DNA from: Thermoleophilia bacterium
GTDB taxonomy: Bacteria > Actinomycetota > Thermoleophilia > Gaiellales > Gaiellaceae
Assembly (NCBI GenBank): GCA_013362295.1
Contig: JABFWJ010000093.1
Span: 1-19,301 of the forward strand
Direction of reading: 5' to 3'
Length of the DNA: 19,301 bases
Part shown: positions 1-6,910 of the stretch, one piece after another
Position numbering within the stretch: position 1 is the stretch's first letter
Layout: each line of letters opens with the position of its first letter
Position numbers and translations under genes: made by a program
Notes under the pieces: generated by a model
What the model saw: the letters and a program-made list of their open reading frames with translations, nothing else
Database searches by the model: none
What the model was told of the DNA's origin: nothing

Positions 1-790
1 ACCGGTTCGTCCCGCGGTCGTACGCGAAGGACAAACGGCCGTCGCCGCCTGGACCGATCAGGAGCAGCTCCCGGCCGTCCCACGCGGCCGTGCCGCCGAG
101 CGCCGGGGGCGCTGCGATCCGCCGCCACGCGTTCCGCCCCGGGTCGAAGGCGGCGGCGCGGGCGAGGCGGGCAGGGTACGGCTTCCCGTCGGGATCGACG
201 TCGCGGCTGAGGACGATGAGCTCATGGCCGGTCCACGCTCCCGTGCTGCCGCCGGGCGTCAGCGGAGAGCGCGCCAGTGCATGCCACACGTTGGTCGTCG
301 GGTTGTACGCGACGCCGTCGTCGAACGCGTCCCCGCAGCAGCCGCCGCCCCAGCCGATCAGCTCGCGGCCGGTCCAGGCAACGATCCGGAAGCCGTCGTG
401 GATCGCGAGCAGCGGCGACCCTGGTAGCTGCCGCCAGTGGTTCGTGGCCGGGTTGAAAGCAAGACGTGTCCCCTGGCCCCACACGAGCACTTCCTTGCCG
501 GTCCAGGCAGATGCGACGTCCGCGAAGCCCTGCGTCGCGGGGGGCGCGGCGAGCCGCCGCCACGCGGCGCGGCTCGGGTCGTAGGCCTCTGCGACGGCGA
601 CGCGCCTCACGACAGCGCCGGTCGCGTCATGGCGCTCCACGCGTCCGAAGAGGAACATCTCCTTCCCGGTCCAGACGCTCGTGAGCCCGCTGTTCGGGGC
701 GACCGGTGCGGCCGGCAGACGATGCCAGGTGCCGGCGGGCACGGCTGCCACGACGGCGGCGAGTGCGAGTGTGTTGCGGAGCATGAACAT
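1..790 (-). CDS. Secreted kelch-type beta-propeller protein (C-terminus beyond window)
   Basis: The frame is open from an ATG at 790 to the window edge, giving 263 codons without a stop. The first ~20 residues (MFMLRNTLALAAVVAAVPAG) look like a Sec signal peptide. At least five spaced repeats follow, each with a core like AWTGKEVLVWG (variants VWTGKEMFLFG, AWTGRELIGWG, AWTGHELIVLS, AWDGRELLLIG). Between them come segments such as AYDPSRAAWRRL and AYNPTTNVWHAL, the YDP..N.W pattern of kelch/galactose-oxidase propeller blades. An SD-like GGAGGG lies just before the ATG; a second ATG at 784 is also possible. No catalytic residues are recognisable, so a binding or structural role outside the membrane is the safe reading. 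It is transcribed away from the FHA/kinase operon with 83 bp between starts, so the two could share regulation. Confidence 0.85.
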   Translation of the reverse strand, partial: MFMLRNTLALAAVVAAVPAGTWHRLPAAPVAPNSGLTSVWTGKEMFLFGRVERHDATGAVVRRVAVAEAYDPSRAAWRRLAAPPATQGFADVASAWTGKEVLVWGQGTRLAFNPATNHWRQLPGSPLLAIHDGFRIVAWTGRELIGWGGGCCGDAFDDGVAYNPTTNVWHALARSPLTPGGSTGAWTGHELIVLSRDVDPDGKPYPARLARAAAFDPGRNAWRRIAAPPALGGTAAWDGRELLLIGPGGDGRLSFAYDRGTNR

Positions 791-873
791 GGCGCCCTCC
801 GTTCTTCGATGTAGCTTGCGCTCAGTGTCAGCTCACGGGCGGCGCCGATCGATGGACGGAAGATAGGGGCTCG

Positions 874-1593
874 ATGGAATCTCGCTCCGCCGAGGTCGTC
901 CTGTCGGATCCCGGCGGGGCCCCCGCCGCAGCGGTGGAGCTTCGCGGCGGCCGCGTCACCGTCGGCCGCCTGCCGGAGGAGAACGACATCGCGCTCCAGC
1001 CCGACCCCGAGCGACTCGTCACCCGCGCTGGGCACTGCACGCTCGAGCGCGAAGGGACGCGGTGGTTCGTCGTCGACGGCGGCAGCGTGAACGGCACCTA
1101 CCTCCGGCGCGGCGGCGCGCTCCAGCCGGTCGCACGGCGGACGCTCCTCCACGACGGTGACGTCGTCTGCATCCTCGGCTCGACGGCCGGCGGCGTGCGG
1201 CGCTACTTCGAGCTCGCGTTTCACGACGCCGTCGACTCGCAGGCGACGCGGGCCGTTCCGGCCGAAGCGTCGGACGCGTGTCTCAGCTACGACCCGACGG
1301 CCGCTCGGCTCGTGCTCGTCCACGGTGCCGACCGGCACGAGCTCGCGATTCGCGCGCAGGCGCACAGGCTCGTGCGTCACATGGCCGAACGCAATGCGGC
1401 GGCCGGTGGCGGCCCGGCCCTCTGCACGCACGACGAGCTGATGCACGCGGTCTGGGCGGACGAGCCGCTGCACAGTCGCGTCGAGCTGGCGAAGCTCGTC
1501 TGGGAGCTTCGGAAGAAGCTCGAGCCGTTCGGGGCCGGGGACCTGATCGAGAACGAGCGACGCGTCGGCTACCGCCTGCGGACCTGCCCGTGA
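874..1593 (+). CDS. FHA domain / winged-helix DNA-binding regulator
   Basis: The 239-aa protein has an N-terminal forkhead-associated domain (about 22-115): GR at 31-32, VTRAGH at 49-54 in place of the usual SRxH strand, and SVNGTYL at 71-77. FHA domains bind phosphothreonine peptides. Residues about 135-237 form an OmpR/PhoB-type winged helix, with recognition helix HSRVELAKLVWELRKKLE (200-217) and wing ENERRVGYRL. AGGGG ends about 4 nt before the ATG. The stop overlaps the kinase start (GTGA), implying translational coupling. A phospho-reader joined to a DNA-binding domain beside a kinase suggests a transcription factor controlled by that kinase. Mycobacterial EmbR has the same two domain types in the opposite order plus a BTAD domain. 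The extra residue in the SRxH motif might alter phosphopeptide binding. The target promoter is unknown. Confidence 0.85.
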   Translation: MESRSAEVVLSDPGGAPAAAVELRGGRVTVGRLPEENDIALQPDPERLVTRAGHCTLEREGTRWFVVDGGSVNGTYLRRGGALQPVARRTLLHDGDVVCILGSTAGGVRRYFELAFHDAVDSQATRAVPAEASDACLSYDPTAARLVLVHGADRHELAIRAQAHRLVRHMAERNAAAGGGPALCTHDELMHAVWADEPLHSRVELAKLVWELRKKLEPFGAGDLIENERRVGYRLRTCP

Positions 1594-3002
1594 GCGCACG
1601 GCCCGGCGACAGCTTCGGCGGCTACGTGATCGAGTCGCTCCTCGCGCGCGGCGGGATGGGCGCCGTGTACCTCGCCACGCACGTCCGTCTCGGGCGCAAG
1701 GCCGCGCTGAAGCTGATAGCGCCCGAGTTTGCAGACGACAGGGCGTTTCGCAGCCGGTTCCTGCGCGAGTCGGAGCTCGCCGCGGCGCTCGACCACCCGA
1801 ACGTGATTCCGATCTACGACGCGGGCGAGACCGACGGCGTCCTCTACCTGGCGATGCGCTACGTCAGGGGCTCGAGCCTGCAGGCCGTCCTCCGCGAGCG
1901 CGGCTCGCTTCCGCTGGACGAGGCGCTTCGGCTGGCCGATCAGATCGGCGGCGCGCTGGACGCGGCGCACGCCGCCGGTCTCGTCCATCGCGACGTGAAG
2001 CCGGCGAACATCATGCTCGCCGAGCCGGACACACACGCGTACCTCTGCGACTTCGGGCTGGCGAAACGCGCCAGCGCGCACGGCATCACGCAGGCGGGCT
2101 CGTTTCTCGGCACGGTGGACTTCAGCAGTCCCGAGCAGATCGAGGGGCTGCCCCTGGACGGGCGGGCCGATCTCTACTCGCTCGGCTGCGTCGTCTACAA
2201 CTGCCTGACCGGGCGGCCGCCGTACCTGCGGGACACCGACCTCGCGGTGCTGCACGCGCACCTGCATGCGCCGCCCCCGGCGGTCACCGCCGAGCGTCCG
2301 GAGCTGCCGCGTGCGCTCGACGTCGCGGTCGCGACGGCGATGGCCAAGGAGCCCGGCGAGCGCTATCCGACCGGCGCCGCCTTCGCCGCTGCGCTCCGAG
2401 GGCGAACCGAGCAGCCGACGCGCGTCACGGTTCGGCCGCGGCGAGTCGGACGCCGGTGGCCGATCGCCGCCGCGCTCGCGGCGGGCGCCGTTGCCGTCGC
2501 CGCGGTCATCCTGGTGGTGGCGCGAGGCCCGTCGGACTCGAGCTCGGCGAGCGGCGTCGCCACGTGCGTCGACCGGATCGAGAACGTCCTCGCGCAGTCG
2601 TCGGCGGGCCGGCAAGAGATCACGAACGCGCTCGCCGCAGGGTTCGCGTGCTCGATCTCGTCCAGGGAGACGAGCCGCCGGATCGCGAGTGCCGGCGACA
2701 ACCGACAGAGCATCGTCCAGCAGCTCGGGACGCTCGCGACTCCGACGGAGCAGGCGGCGAGGCTCGTCACGCTCCTCCAGCAGGCGCTGCAGGAGTCGAT
2801 CGAGGCCGATCGCCATTATCGCGACGGCTTCGCGGCCCTCGGCGCGCCGGGCCCGCGGTGCGCGATCGTACGGACCGGTGACTTCCGGCTCGCGGCGCAG
2901 GCGGACGCCCGCGCGACCGCGGCGAAGCAGCGCTTCGTCGCCGCGTTCGATCCGCTGGCGGTGCGCTACGGTCGGCGGACGTGGTCCGCGCGGAAGTTCT
3001 AG
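1590..3002 (+). CDS. Transmembrane Ser/Thr protein kinase (PknB/PknH-like)
   Basis: The protein is 470 aa from a GTG overlapping the previous stop; an in-frame extension to 1278 only translates the upstream gene out of frame. The kinase domain (about 10-275) shows a glycine-rich loop RGGMGAVY (20-27), catalytic lysine in AALK (41), HRDVKPAN (133-140), DFG (154-156) and the SPEQ motif (180-183), so it should be active. A basic linker (RPRRVGRR) precedes one membrane helix at about 290-310. The remaining ~160 residues are predicted outside the cell. They are helical-looking with three cysteines and resemble no sensor domain I can name. The order kinase, helix, outer domain is that of actinobacterial Pkn receptors. 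The FHA/winged-helix protein is the obvious candidate substrate, and the exported propeller downstream may act on the same side as the sensor. Confidence 0.93.
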   Translation: MSARPGDSFGGYVIESLLARGGMGAVYLATHVRLGRKAALKLIAPEFADDRAFRSRFLRESELAAALDHPNVIPIYDAGETDGVLYLAMRYVRGSSLQAVLRERGSLPLDEALRLADQIGGALDAAHAAGLVHRDVKPANIMLAEPDTHAYLCDFGLAKRASAHGITQAGSFLGTVDFSSPEQIEGLPLDGRADLYSLGCVVYNCLTGRPPYLRDTDLAVLHAHLHAPPPAVTAERPELPRALDVAVATAMAKEPGERYPTGAAFAAALRGRTEQPTRVTVRPRRVGRRWPIAAALAAGAVAVAAVILVVARGPSDSSSASGVATCVDRIENVLAQSSAGRQEITNALAAGFACSISSRETSRRIASAGDNRQSIVQQLGTLATPTEQAARLVTLLQQALQESIEADRHYRDGFAALGAPGPRCAIVRTGDFRLAAQADARATAAKQRFVAAFDPLAVRYGRRTWSARKF

Positions 3003-3004
3003 CG

Positions 3005-4216
3005 GTGCGGGCGCTCCTGGTTGCCGCGGTCGTGCTCGCGGGCGGCGCCCCCGCGGCGCACCACGGGCGGGTGGCGTTCGTCTCCCACGGACGCTTGTCG
3101 CTGTTGGACGGAAGGCTGCGGCGGCTGCCAGTCGTCGCCGGGCACACGCCGCAGGCGCCGAGCTTCTCGCCGGACGGCAGGTGGCTCGCGTACCTCGAGA
3201 CCGCGACCGGGGCGCCGACGTCAGAGCTCTGGCTCGCCCGGTCCGACGGCAGTCACGCGCGCCGTGTCGCTTCCACGGTCGCCGTCGTCGGCTGGGCGGC
3301 CGACGGGTCGCTCGCCGTCACGACCCGGACGGCCGTGCTTCTTGTCGGACCGAACGGCGCAACGCGGACATTGGCGCGCGCGTCCTTCGTGCAGGGAGCG
3401 GTGCTGTCTCCCGACCGCACCGAGATCGCGGTCGCCACGGTCGGCCTGCCGCGGGGCAGGTCGACGCTGGTCGCCTATCGCATCGCGGATGGGCGCAAGA
3501 CGCAGTGGTACTCGCTCGACCCACGCCGCGACAGGTTGAACGGGATGCGTCAGATCATCATCGACCCGGCGGCGTGGTCGGCGGCGGGGATCGGCTTCTG
3601 GGTCTACGGCGACGGGATGGTGCACAACAACGACGCGGCACCCTTCGATCTGATCGCTGTCCCGGGTGCGAGGCCGCACCTCCTCGAGAAGACGCTGTCC
3701 GACCGCGTGACCAAGGCCGTCGCGACCGCTCGGAACGGTCACATCGCTCTCGTCGGCGACCACGGCGGCGGTCGTGTGGCGTGGCAGGACAAGGTCGTCG
3801 CGGTCTGCGCGCCCCCCGCGCCCTGCCGGGACGTGCCGACGGCGCCGTCGAGCGTGACGGTCGATCCGGCGTGGTCACCCGACGGCCGCACGCTGGCGTT
3901 CGTTCGAGCACCGAACCTGACGAGCAGCGGCTGGCCGCAGCCGCTGCTGCGACGCTGGTACGACGCGCATCGGCTGTGGCTCTACGACACGGTCACCGGG
4001 AAGACGCGCGAGCTGCCGAAGGCGCGCGGCGCGACGGTTCCGGTGTGGTCGAGCGACGGGCGCGCGTTGTTCTACGAGGCGCACAACGCGCTCTGGCTCC
4101 TCCCGGCGCTCGACGCCGATCCGATCCGCCTCGCCTCGCCGCTCTTCGCAGGCGACTGGCCGGCGTACTACGGACAGGTTGCGTGGTCGCGGCAGTTCGC
4201 GTGGTCCTCAGGCTGA
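3005..4216 (+). CDS. Exported TolB/PD40-type beta-propeller protein
   Basis: The protein is 403 aa if it starts at GTG 3005, 2 nt after the kinase stop. GGAAG lies 8 nt upstream, and the start gives a clean signal peptide (MRALLVAAVVLAGGAPAA). An in-frame GTG at 2981 would add eight polar residues and overlap the kinase. PD40/WD40-like blades recur: FSPDGRWLAYLE, LSPDRTEIAVAT, WSPDGRTLAFVR and WSSDGRALFYEA. This is the pattern of TolB-like propellers. No enzyme motif is visible. As third gene of the FHA-kinase operon it may bind a ligand or partner of the kinase outer domain (inference). Its last 9 bases overlap the end of the convergent ligase gene, leaving no room for a terminator between them. 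Confidence 0.85.
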   Translation: MRALLVAAVVLAGGAPAAHHGRVAFVSHGRLSLLDGRLRRLPVVAGHTPQAPSFSPDGRWLAYLETATGAPTSELWLARSDGSHARRVASTVAVVGWAADGSLAVTTRTAVLLVGPNGATRTLARASFVQGAVLSPDRTEIAVATVGLPRGRSTLVAYRIADGRKTQWYSLDPRRDRLNGMRQIIIDPAAWSAAGIGFWVYGDGMVHNNDAAPFDLIAVPGARPHLLEKTLSDRVTKAVATARNGHIALVGDHGGGRVAWQDKVVAVCAPPAPCRDVPTAPSSVTVDPAWSPDGRTLAFVRAPNLTSSGWPQPLLRRWYDAHRLWLYDTVTGKTRELPKARGATVPVWSSDGRALFYEAHNALWLLPALDADPIRLASPLFAGDWPAYYGQVAWSRQFAWSSG

Positions 4217-5437
4217 GAGGAGCGGGTCGCGCTCGTCGACGCGGTCCCAGACCCGCTTCGCCTTGCCTATTTCCTGACGCGGAAGGGTCCCCGGCGGGAG
4301 CACGACGACGTCGGTCCGGACGCGCAGCCGCTCCTCGAGACGCTGCTGGACGTTCGCCGCGATCGCGTCCGGCTCGCCGGACCGCTCGAGCTCGCAGCGG
4401 ACCTCGAGGTTCGTCATCGCCGCACGTCGGTCGATCACGATTGCGTACTGCCCACCGAGCGCGGGATGCTCGAGGATCACCTCTTCGATCTCGCTGGGGA
4501 ACACGTTGACGCCGCGCACGATCAACATGTCGTCGACACGGCCGCTGAACCGCGCGATCCGGCGATGCGTTCGGCCGCAGGCGCACGCGCCGTCGACGAA
4601 CTGCGTGATGTCGCCGGTGCGATAGCGCAAGACGGGGAGGGCCTCCTTCGTCAGGGTCGTGAGCACGAGCTCGCCGAGACCGTCCGTCGGCTCGCCGCTC
4701 TCGGGGTCGACGATCTCCGGCAGGAAGTGGTCGTCGAACACGTGCAGCGCCCCCTTCCCCTCGCGGCATTCGGCCGCGACCCCGGGCCCCATCACCTCCG
4801 ACAGGCCGTAGATGTCGCACGCGTCGATGCCCCAGGCCGACTCGAGCTTCTCGCGCATCGCCTCCGACCACGGCTCCGCGCCGAAGACGCCGTAGCGGAG
4901 GTGGATGTTCCGGCCGCCGGCACGTTCGGCAAGCAGCAGTGCGAAGCTCGGCGTGCAGCAGAGCCCGACGGCGCGGAGGTCCTCGAGCAGTTGCAGCTGC
5001 AGGGCCGTGTTCCCCCCCGACGCGGGCACGACGGTTGCGCCGAGCCGCTCGCCGCCGTAGTGCAGGCCGAGCCCCCCGGTGAAGAGTCCGTAGCCGTATG
5101 CAACGTGCAGCACGTCGTCCGGAGTGCCGCCGGCCGCCGCGATCGACCGCGCGCACACATCGGCGAAGACGTCGAGATCGGCTCGCGTGTACGCGACGAT
5201 CGTCGGCTTCCCTCTCGTCCCTGATGAGGCGTGTACGCGCACCGTCTGCTCGAGCGGCACCTGCAGCAGGCCGAACGGATACGCGTCGCGGAGCTGCGAC
5301 TTCACCGTGAACGGCGCGTCGGTGAGCGCGGTGTCAGGATCGACTCCGAAGCGCGGTAGCAATGCGTGCAGCCGCTCGCGCTGCATGGTCTCGCGTTCGT
5401 CCTCAGACTGCGCTTCGAGCTCGGGCTGGAACAGCAC
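4208..5437 (-). CDS. paaK: Phenylacetate-CoA ligase family protein (PaaK-like)
   Basis: This 409-aa protein belongs to the ANL adenylating superfamily. PaaK converts phenylacetate, ATP and CoA to phenylacetyl-CoA, AMP and PPi. Visible motifs are the P-loop SSGTRGKPT (71-79), YGLSE (210-214), YRTGD (272-276), GRVDDML (299-305) and a C-terminal GKAKRV (391-396) with the likely catalytic lysine; CACGR (285-289) resembles the metal-binding knuckle of PaaK proteins. The N-terminus is short: between ERLHALLPRF and GVDP the usual stretch containing NVPFY is missing, about 20 residues by memory of the family. The start is a GTG 3 nt after the HTH gene's stop. No other paa gene is present, so the acid could be another aryl acid. 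The call is good to family, not to substrate. Confidence 0.88.
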   Translation of the reverse strand: MLFQPELEAQSEDERETMQRERLHALLPRFGVDPDTALTDAPFTVKSQLRDAYPFGLLQVPLEQTVRVHASSGTRGKPTIVAYTRADLDVFADVCARSIAAAGGTPDDVLHVAYGYGLFTGGLGLHYGGERLGATVVPASGGNTALQLQLLEDLRAVGLCCTPSFALLLAERAGGRNIHLRYGVFGAEPWSEAMREKLESAWGIDACDIYGLSEVMGPGVAAECREGKGALHVFDDHFLPEIVDPESGEPTDGLGELVLTTLTKEALPVLRYRTGDITQFVDGACACGRTHRRIARFSGRVDDMLIVRGVNVFPSEIEEVILEHPALGGQYAIVIDRRAAMTNLEVRCELERSGEPDAIAANVQQRLEERLRVRTDVVVLPPGTLPRQEIGKAKRVWDRVDERDPLLSA

Positions 5438-5440
5438 GTC

Positions 5441-5659
5441 TCAGCCTAGCGTGAGCAGGTCGCCGGGCTCGCAGCCGAGCGCTTCGCAAAGTGCCGTCAG
5501 CGTCGAGAACCTGATCGCGCGCGCGCGACCGTTCTTCAGCACCGACAGGTTGACGACGGTGATTCCGACCTGCTCCGCGAGTTCGGTGAGGGTGAAGCCG
5601 CGCTCCTCGAGCAGGCGGTCGAGATGGATCGCGATGCGGTGCTCCGCTTCGGGCGGCAT
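5441..5659 (-). CDS. Small Cro/XRE-family HTH regulator (YozG-like)
   Basis: The 72-aa protein is essentially one helix-turn-helix: helices around LDRLLEERGF, TLTELAEQVG and VNLSVLKNGRA, then FSTLTALCEALGCEPGDLL, the hallmark C-terminal helix of the Cro/YozG group. Its ATG overlaps the stop of the DUF2975 gene (TGATG), so the two are translationally coupled. DUF2975 membrane proteins are commonly encoded beside this HTH type, which supports both calls. It is a good candidate to bind the palindrome at 6290-6320 and repress its own operon (inference). The ligase gene begins 3 nt downstream. Confidence 0.92.
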   Translation of the reverse strand: MPPEAEHRIAIHLDRLLEERGFTLTELAEQVGITVVNLSVLKNGRARAIRFSTLTALCEALGCEPGDLLTLG

Positions 5660-6267
5660 CAGATCGTTGCCTCGACGTCCTCACGAAGACGCACGCCGTG
5701 CGCGAACACCTCGGCCAGGATGAAGACGCCCAGCCCGGCGACGAACGCGTTTCCGTGCACGGCGAAGCCCTCCGTGACGAGGTTGCCGAACGGGTTCTCC
5801 GGCAATCGGTCGTAGAGGGCCTGCCGCAGCGTCGACTCGACGAACGCGAGCAGCACGGCACCGCCGACCAGCAGGACGCCGATTCCGCGCAGCCGGCGGA
5901 CGTTGTCTGACGTGAACGGGTCGCCCCTGCGCACCGATCTGGCGACGCCGCGCAGCAGCCAGAGGCCGACCACGATCAGGACGAGCGGAACGAGCTCGAG
6001 GCCGGCCTCGAGAACGACTTCCGCCTTCGACGGATGCGCGACATGCACGCGGATCCGCGGGTCGCCGATGAGATGGGCGTCGTGAGGGAGGGCGACAGAC
6101 TCGCGAGGTAGGAACGCCTCGACGTCGATCGAGCGCCTCGGCCCGCCGGCGGCCGCGACGGCGGTCGTCGCGAGGCGGAAGACGCCGAACGCGAGCGCGG
6201 CGAACAGCAGCAGGTTGACGATGACGTAGCCCCACGTGGCGGCGCGGGACGGTGACGTGGCGGGCAC
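5659..6267 (-). CDS. DUF2975 family membrane protein
   Basis: The protein is 202 aa from a GTG at 6267 with AAGGAG 6 nt upstream; the open frame continues to 6891 but overlaps the divergent gene. Four membrane segments are seen at about 12-36, 88-108, 125-145 and 170-190, with an outer loop of ~50 residues between the first two. Two family signatures are clear: GDPFTSDNVRRLRGIG (115-130) before the third helix, and VFAHGVRLREDVEATI at the very C-terminus. The family's biochemical role is not established. The following HTH gene overlaps by one base. The pair could work as a membrane sensor with a cytoplasmic regulator, but nothing in the sequence shows how they would communicate. Confidence 0.92.
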   Translation of the reverse strand: MPATSPSRAATWGYVIVNLLLFAALAFGVFRLATTAVAAAGGPRRSIDVEAFLPRESVALPHDAHLIGDPRIRVHVAHPSKAEVVLEAGLELVPLVLIVVGLWLLRGVARSVRRGDPFTSDNVRRLRGIGVLLVGGAVLLAFVESTLRQALYDRLPENPFGNLVTEGFAVHGNAFVAGLGVFILAEVFAHGVRLREDVEATI

Positions 6268-6289
6268 AGTGTGCTCCTTGATCCGTGGA

Positions 6290-6320
6290 TATCGATTGTC
6301 GATAATATCGATTATCGATA
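6290..6320. promoter_or_regulatory. 31-bp palindromic operator with four TCGA cores
   Basis: This is an AT-rich island in GC-rich DNA. The 31 bases read almost identically on both strands (TATCGAT at the left end, ATCGATA at the right; mismatches only at the centre and two symmetric pairs). TCGA occurs at 6292, 6299, 6308 and 6315, a symmetric 7-9-7 spacing, which suggests two dimers binding side by side. It covers the -10 and start-point region of the DUF2975 operon promoter and ends 6 bp before the -35 of the divergent gene. The encoded Cro-like protein is the likely binder (inference). Confidence 0.75.
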
Positions 6321-6332
6321 TGGTCTTGTCAA
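6302..6332 (-). promoter_or_regulatory. Promoter of the DUF2975-HTH-ligase operon
   Basis: On the minus strand a perfect TTGACA (6332-6327) is followed by GATATT at 17-bp spacing (6309-6304), or by TATTAT at 19-bp spacing (6307-6302). Transcription would start near 6297, giving a ~30-nt leader that carries the AAGGAG ribosome site. The -10 lies inside the palindrome, so a bound regulator would block it. Confidence 0.7.
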
Positions 6333-6353
6333 GCGAGAACGGCGGCCTAAGAT
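6326..6353 (+). promoter_or_regulatory. Leaderless promoter of the DUF4232 gene
   Basis: TTGTCA (6326-6331), a 16-bp spacer and TAAGAT (6348-6353) match a housekeeping sigma promoter. Only 5 nt separate the -10 from the ATG at 6359, so the transcript should begin at or next to the start codon. There is no convincing SD sequence, which fits leaderless translation. Its -35 overlaps the -35 of the divergent promoter by 5 bp. Confidence 0.72.
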
Positions 6354-6358
6354 CGAGC

Positions 6359-6862
6359 ATGAGATTCGTTCTGACGGCGCTCGCCGCCGGCGTGCTGATG
6401 ACGCCCGCCGCCGATGCGCGGCATGCACTCGGCAGTTGCCGGGGCGGGCAACTCTCCGGTCGCTTTGTGGTCGTCCCGGGCAGCGGCGCCGCCGGGAGCA
6501 TCTCGTACCGGCTGACGCTGAAGAACGCCTCGGCGAGATCGTGCACGGTCGCCGGCCTCCCGCTCGGCCGGCTGCTCGACAGGCACAAGGCGAAGCTTCC
6601 GACGCACGTGCGTCCGGCGCGCCCCGGGGCACTGACGTCGGTGCTCGTCAGGCTCGCTCCGGGTCGGACGACGTTCGCGACCGCCCGCTTCTCACCCGAC
6701 GTGCCGGGCCCGGGCGAGCAGGTGCCGGGTCGGTGCGAGCCGAGGGCGTACTGGTTCCGCGTCCAGGCGCCGGGCGGCGGCACGACCACGGCGAGGCTCG
6801 TCCCGCCGACGTCCGTCTGCGAGCACGGGAGGCTGTTCCTGTCGGCGTACGGCACACGGTAG
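6359..6862 (+). CDS. Secreted DUF4232-domain protein
   Basis: The 167-aa protein starts at ATG 6359 with a signal peptide (MRFVLTALAAGVLMTPAADA). The mature part fits DUF4232: SCRGGQLSG, then GAAGSISYRLTLKNASARSC, then a strand-rich body ending in CEPRAYWFRVQAP and SVCEHGRLFLSAYG. Four cysteines (SCRG, RSCT, RCEP, VCEH) probably form two disulfides outside the cell. DUF4232 proteins are common actinobacterial exported or lipid-anchored proteins of unknown function; no lipobox cysteine is seen here. The gene stands alone between the divergent DUF2975 operon and a strong hairpin that separates it from the convergent Ig-repeat gene. Confidence 0.88.
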   Translation: MRFVLTALAAGVLMTPAADARHALGSCRGGQLSGRFVVVPGSGAAGSISYRLTLKNASARSCTVAGLPLGRLLDRHKAKLPTHVRPARPGALTSVLVRLAPGRTTFATARFSPDVPGPGEQVPGRCEPRAYWFRVQAPGGGTTTARLVPPTSVCEHGRLFLSAYGTR

Positions 6863-6868
6863 GTAGAT

Positions 6869-6900
6869 CGCGGTCGGGTGCCCGAAGGCACCCGACCGCG
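6869..6900. terminator. Bidirectional hairpin terminator
   Basis: This is a perfect 14-bp inverted repeat (CGCGGTCGGGTGCC and its complement) closed by a CGAA tetraloop. It begins 6 nt after the DUF4232 stop and ends 10 nt before the stop of the convergent Ig-repeat gene. No U-tract follows on either side, which is usual for GC-rich actinobacterial terminators. Confidence 0.85.
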
Positions 6901-6910
6901 GTGGGCCGCA

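Noticed and set aside
1278..1589. In-frame extension of the kinase ORF upstream of 1590
   Set aside because: It lies wholly inside the FHA gene in another frame and gives arginine/alanine-rich nonsense; the GTGA overlap at 1590 is the natural coupled start.
2266..4509. 747-aa open frame on the plus strand
   Set aside because: It is an Arg/Ser-rich shadow of the kinase and propeller genes, without any domain; long shadows are expected at this GC content.
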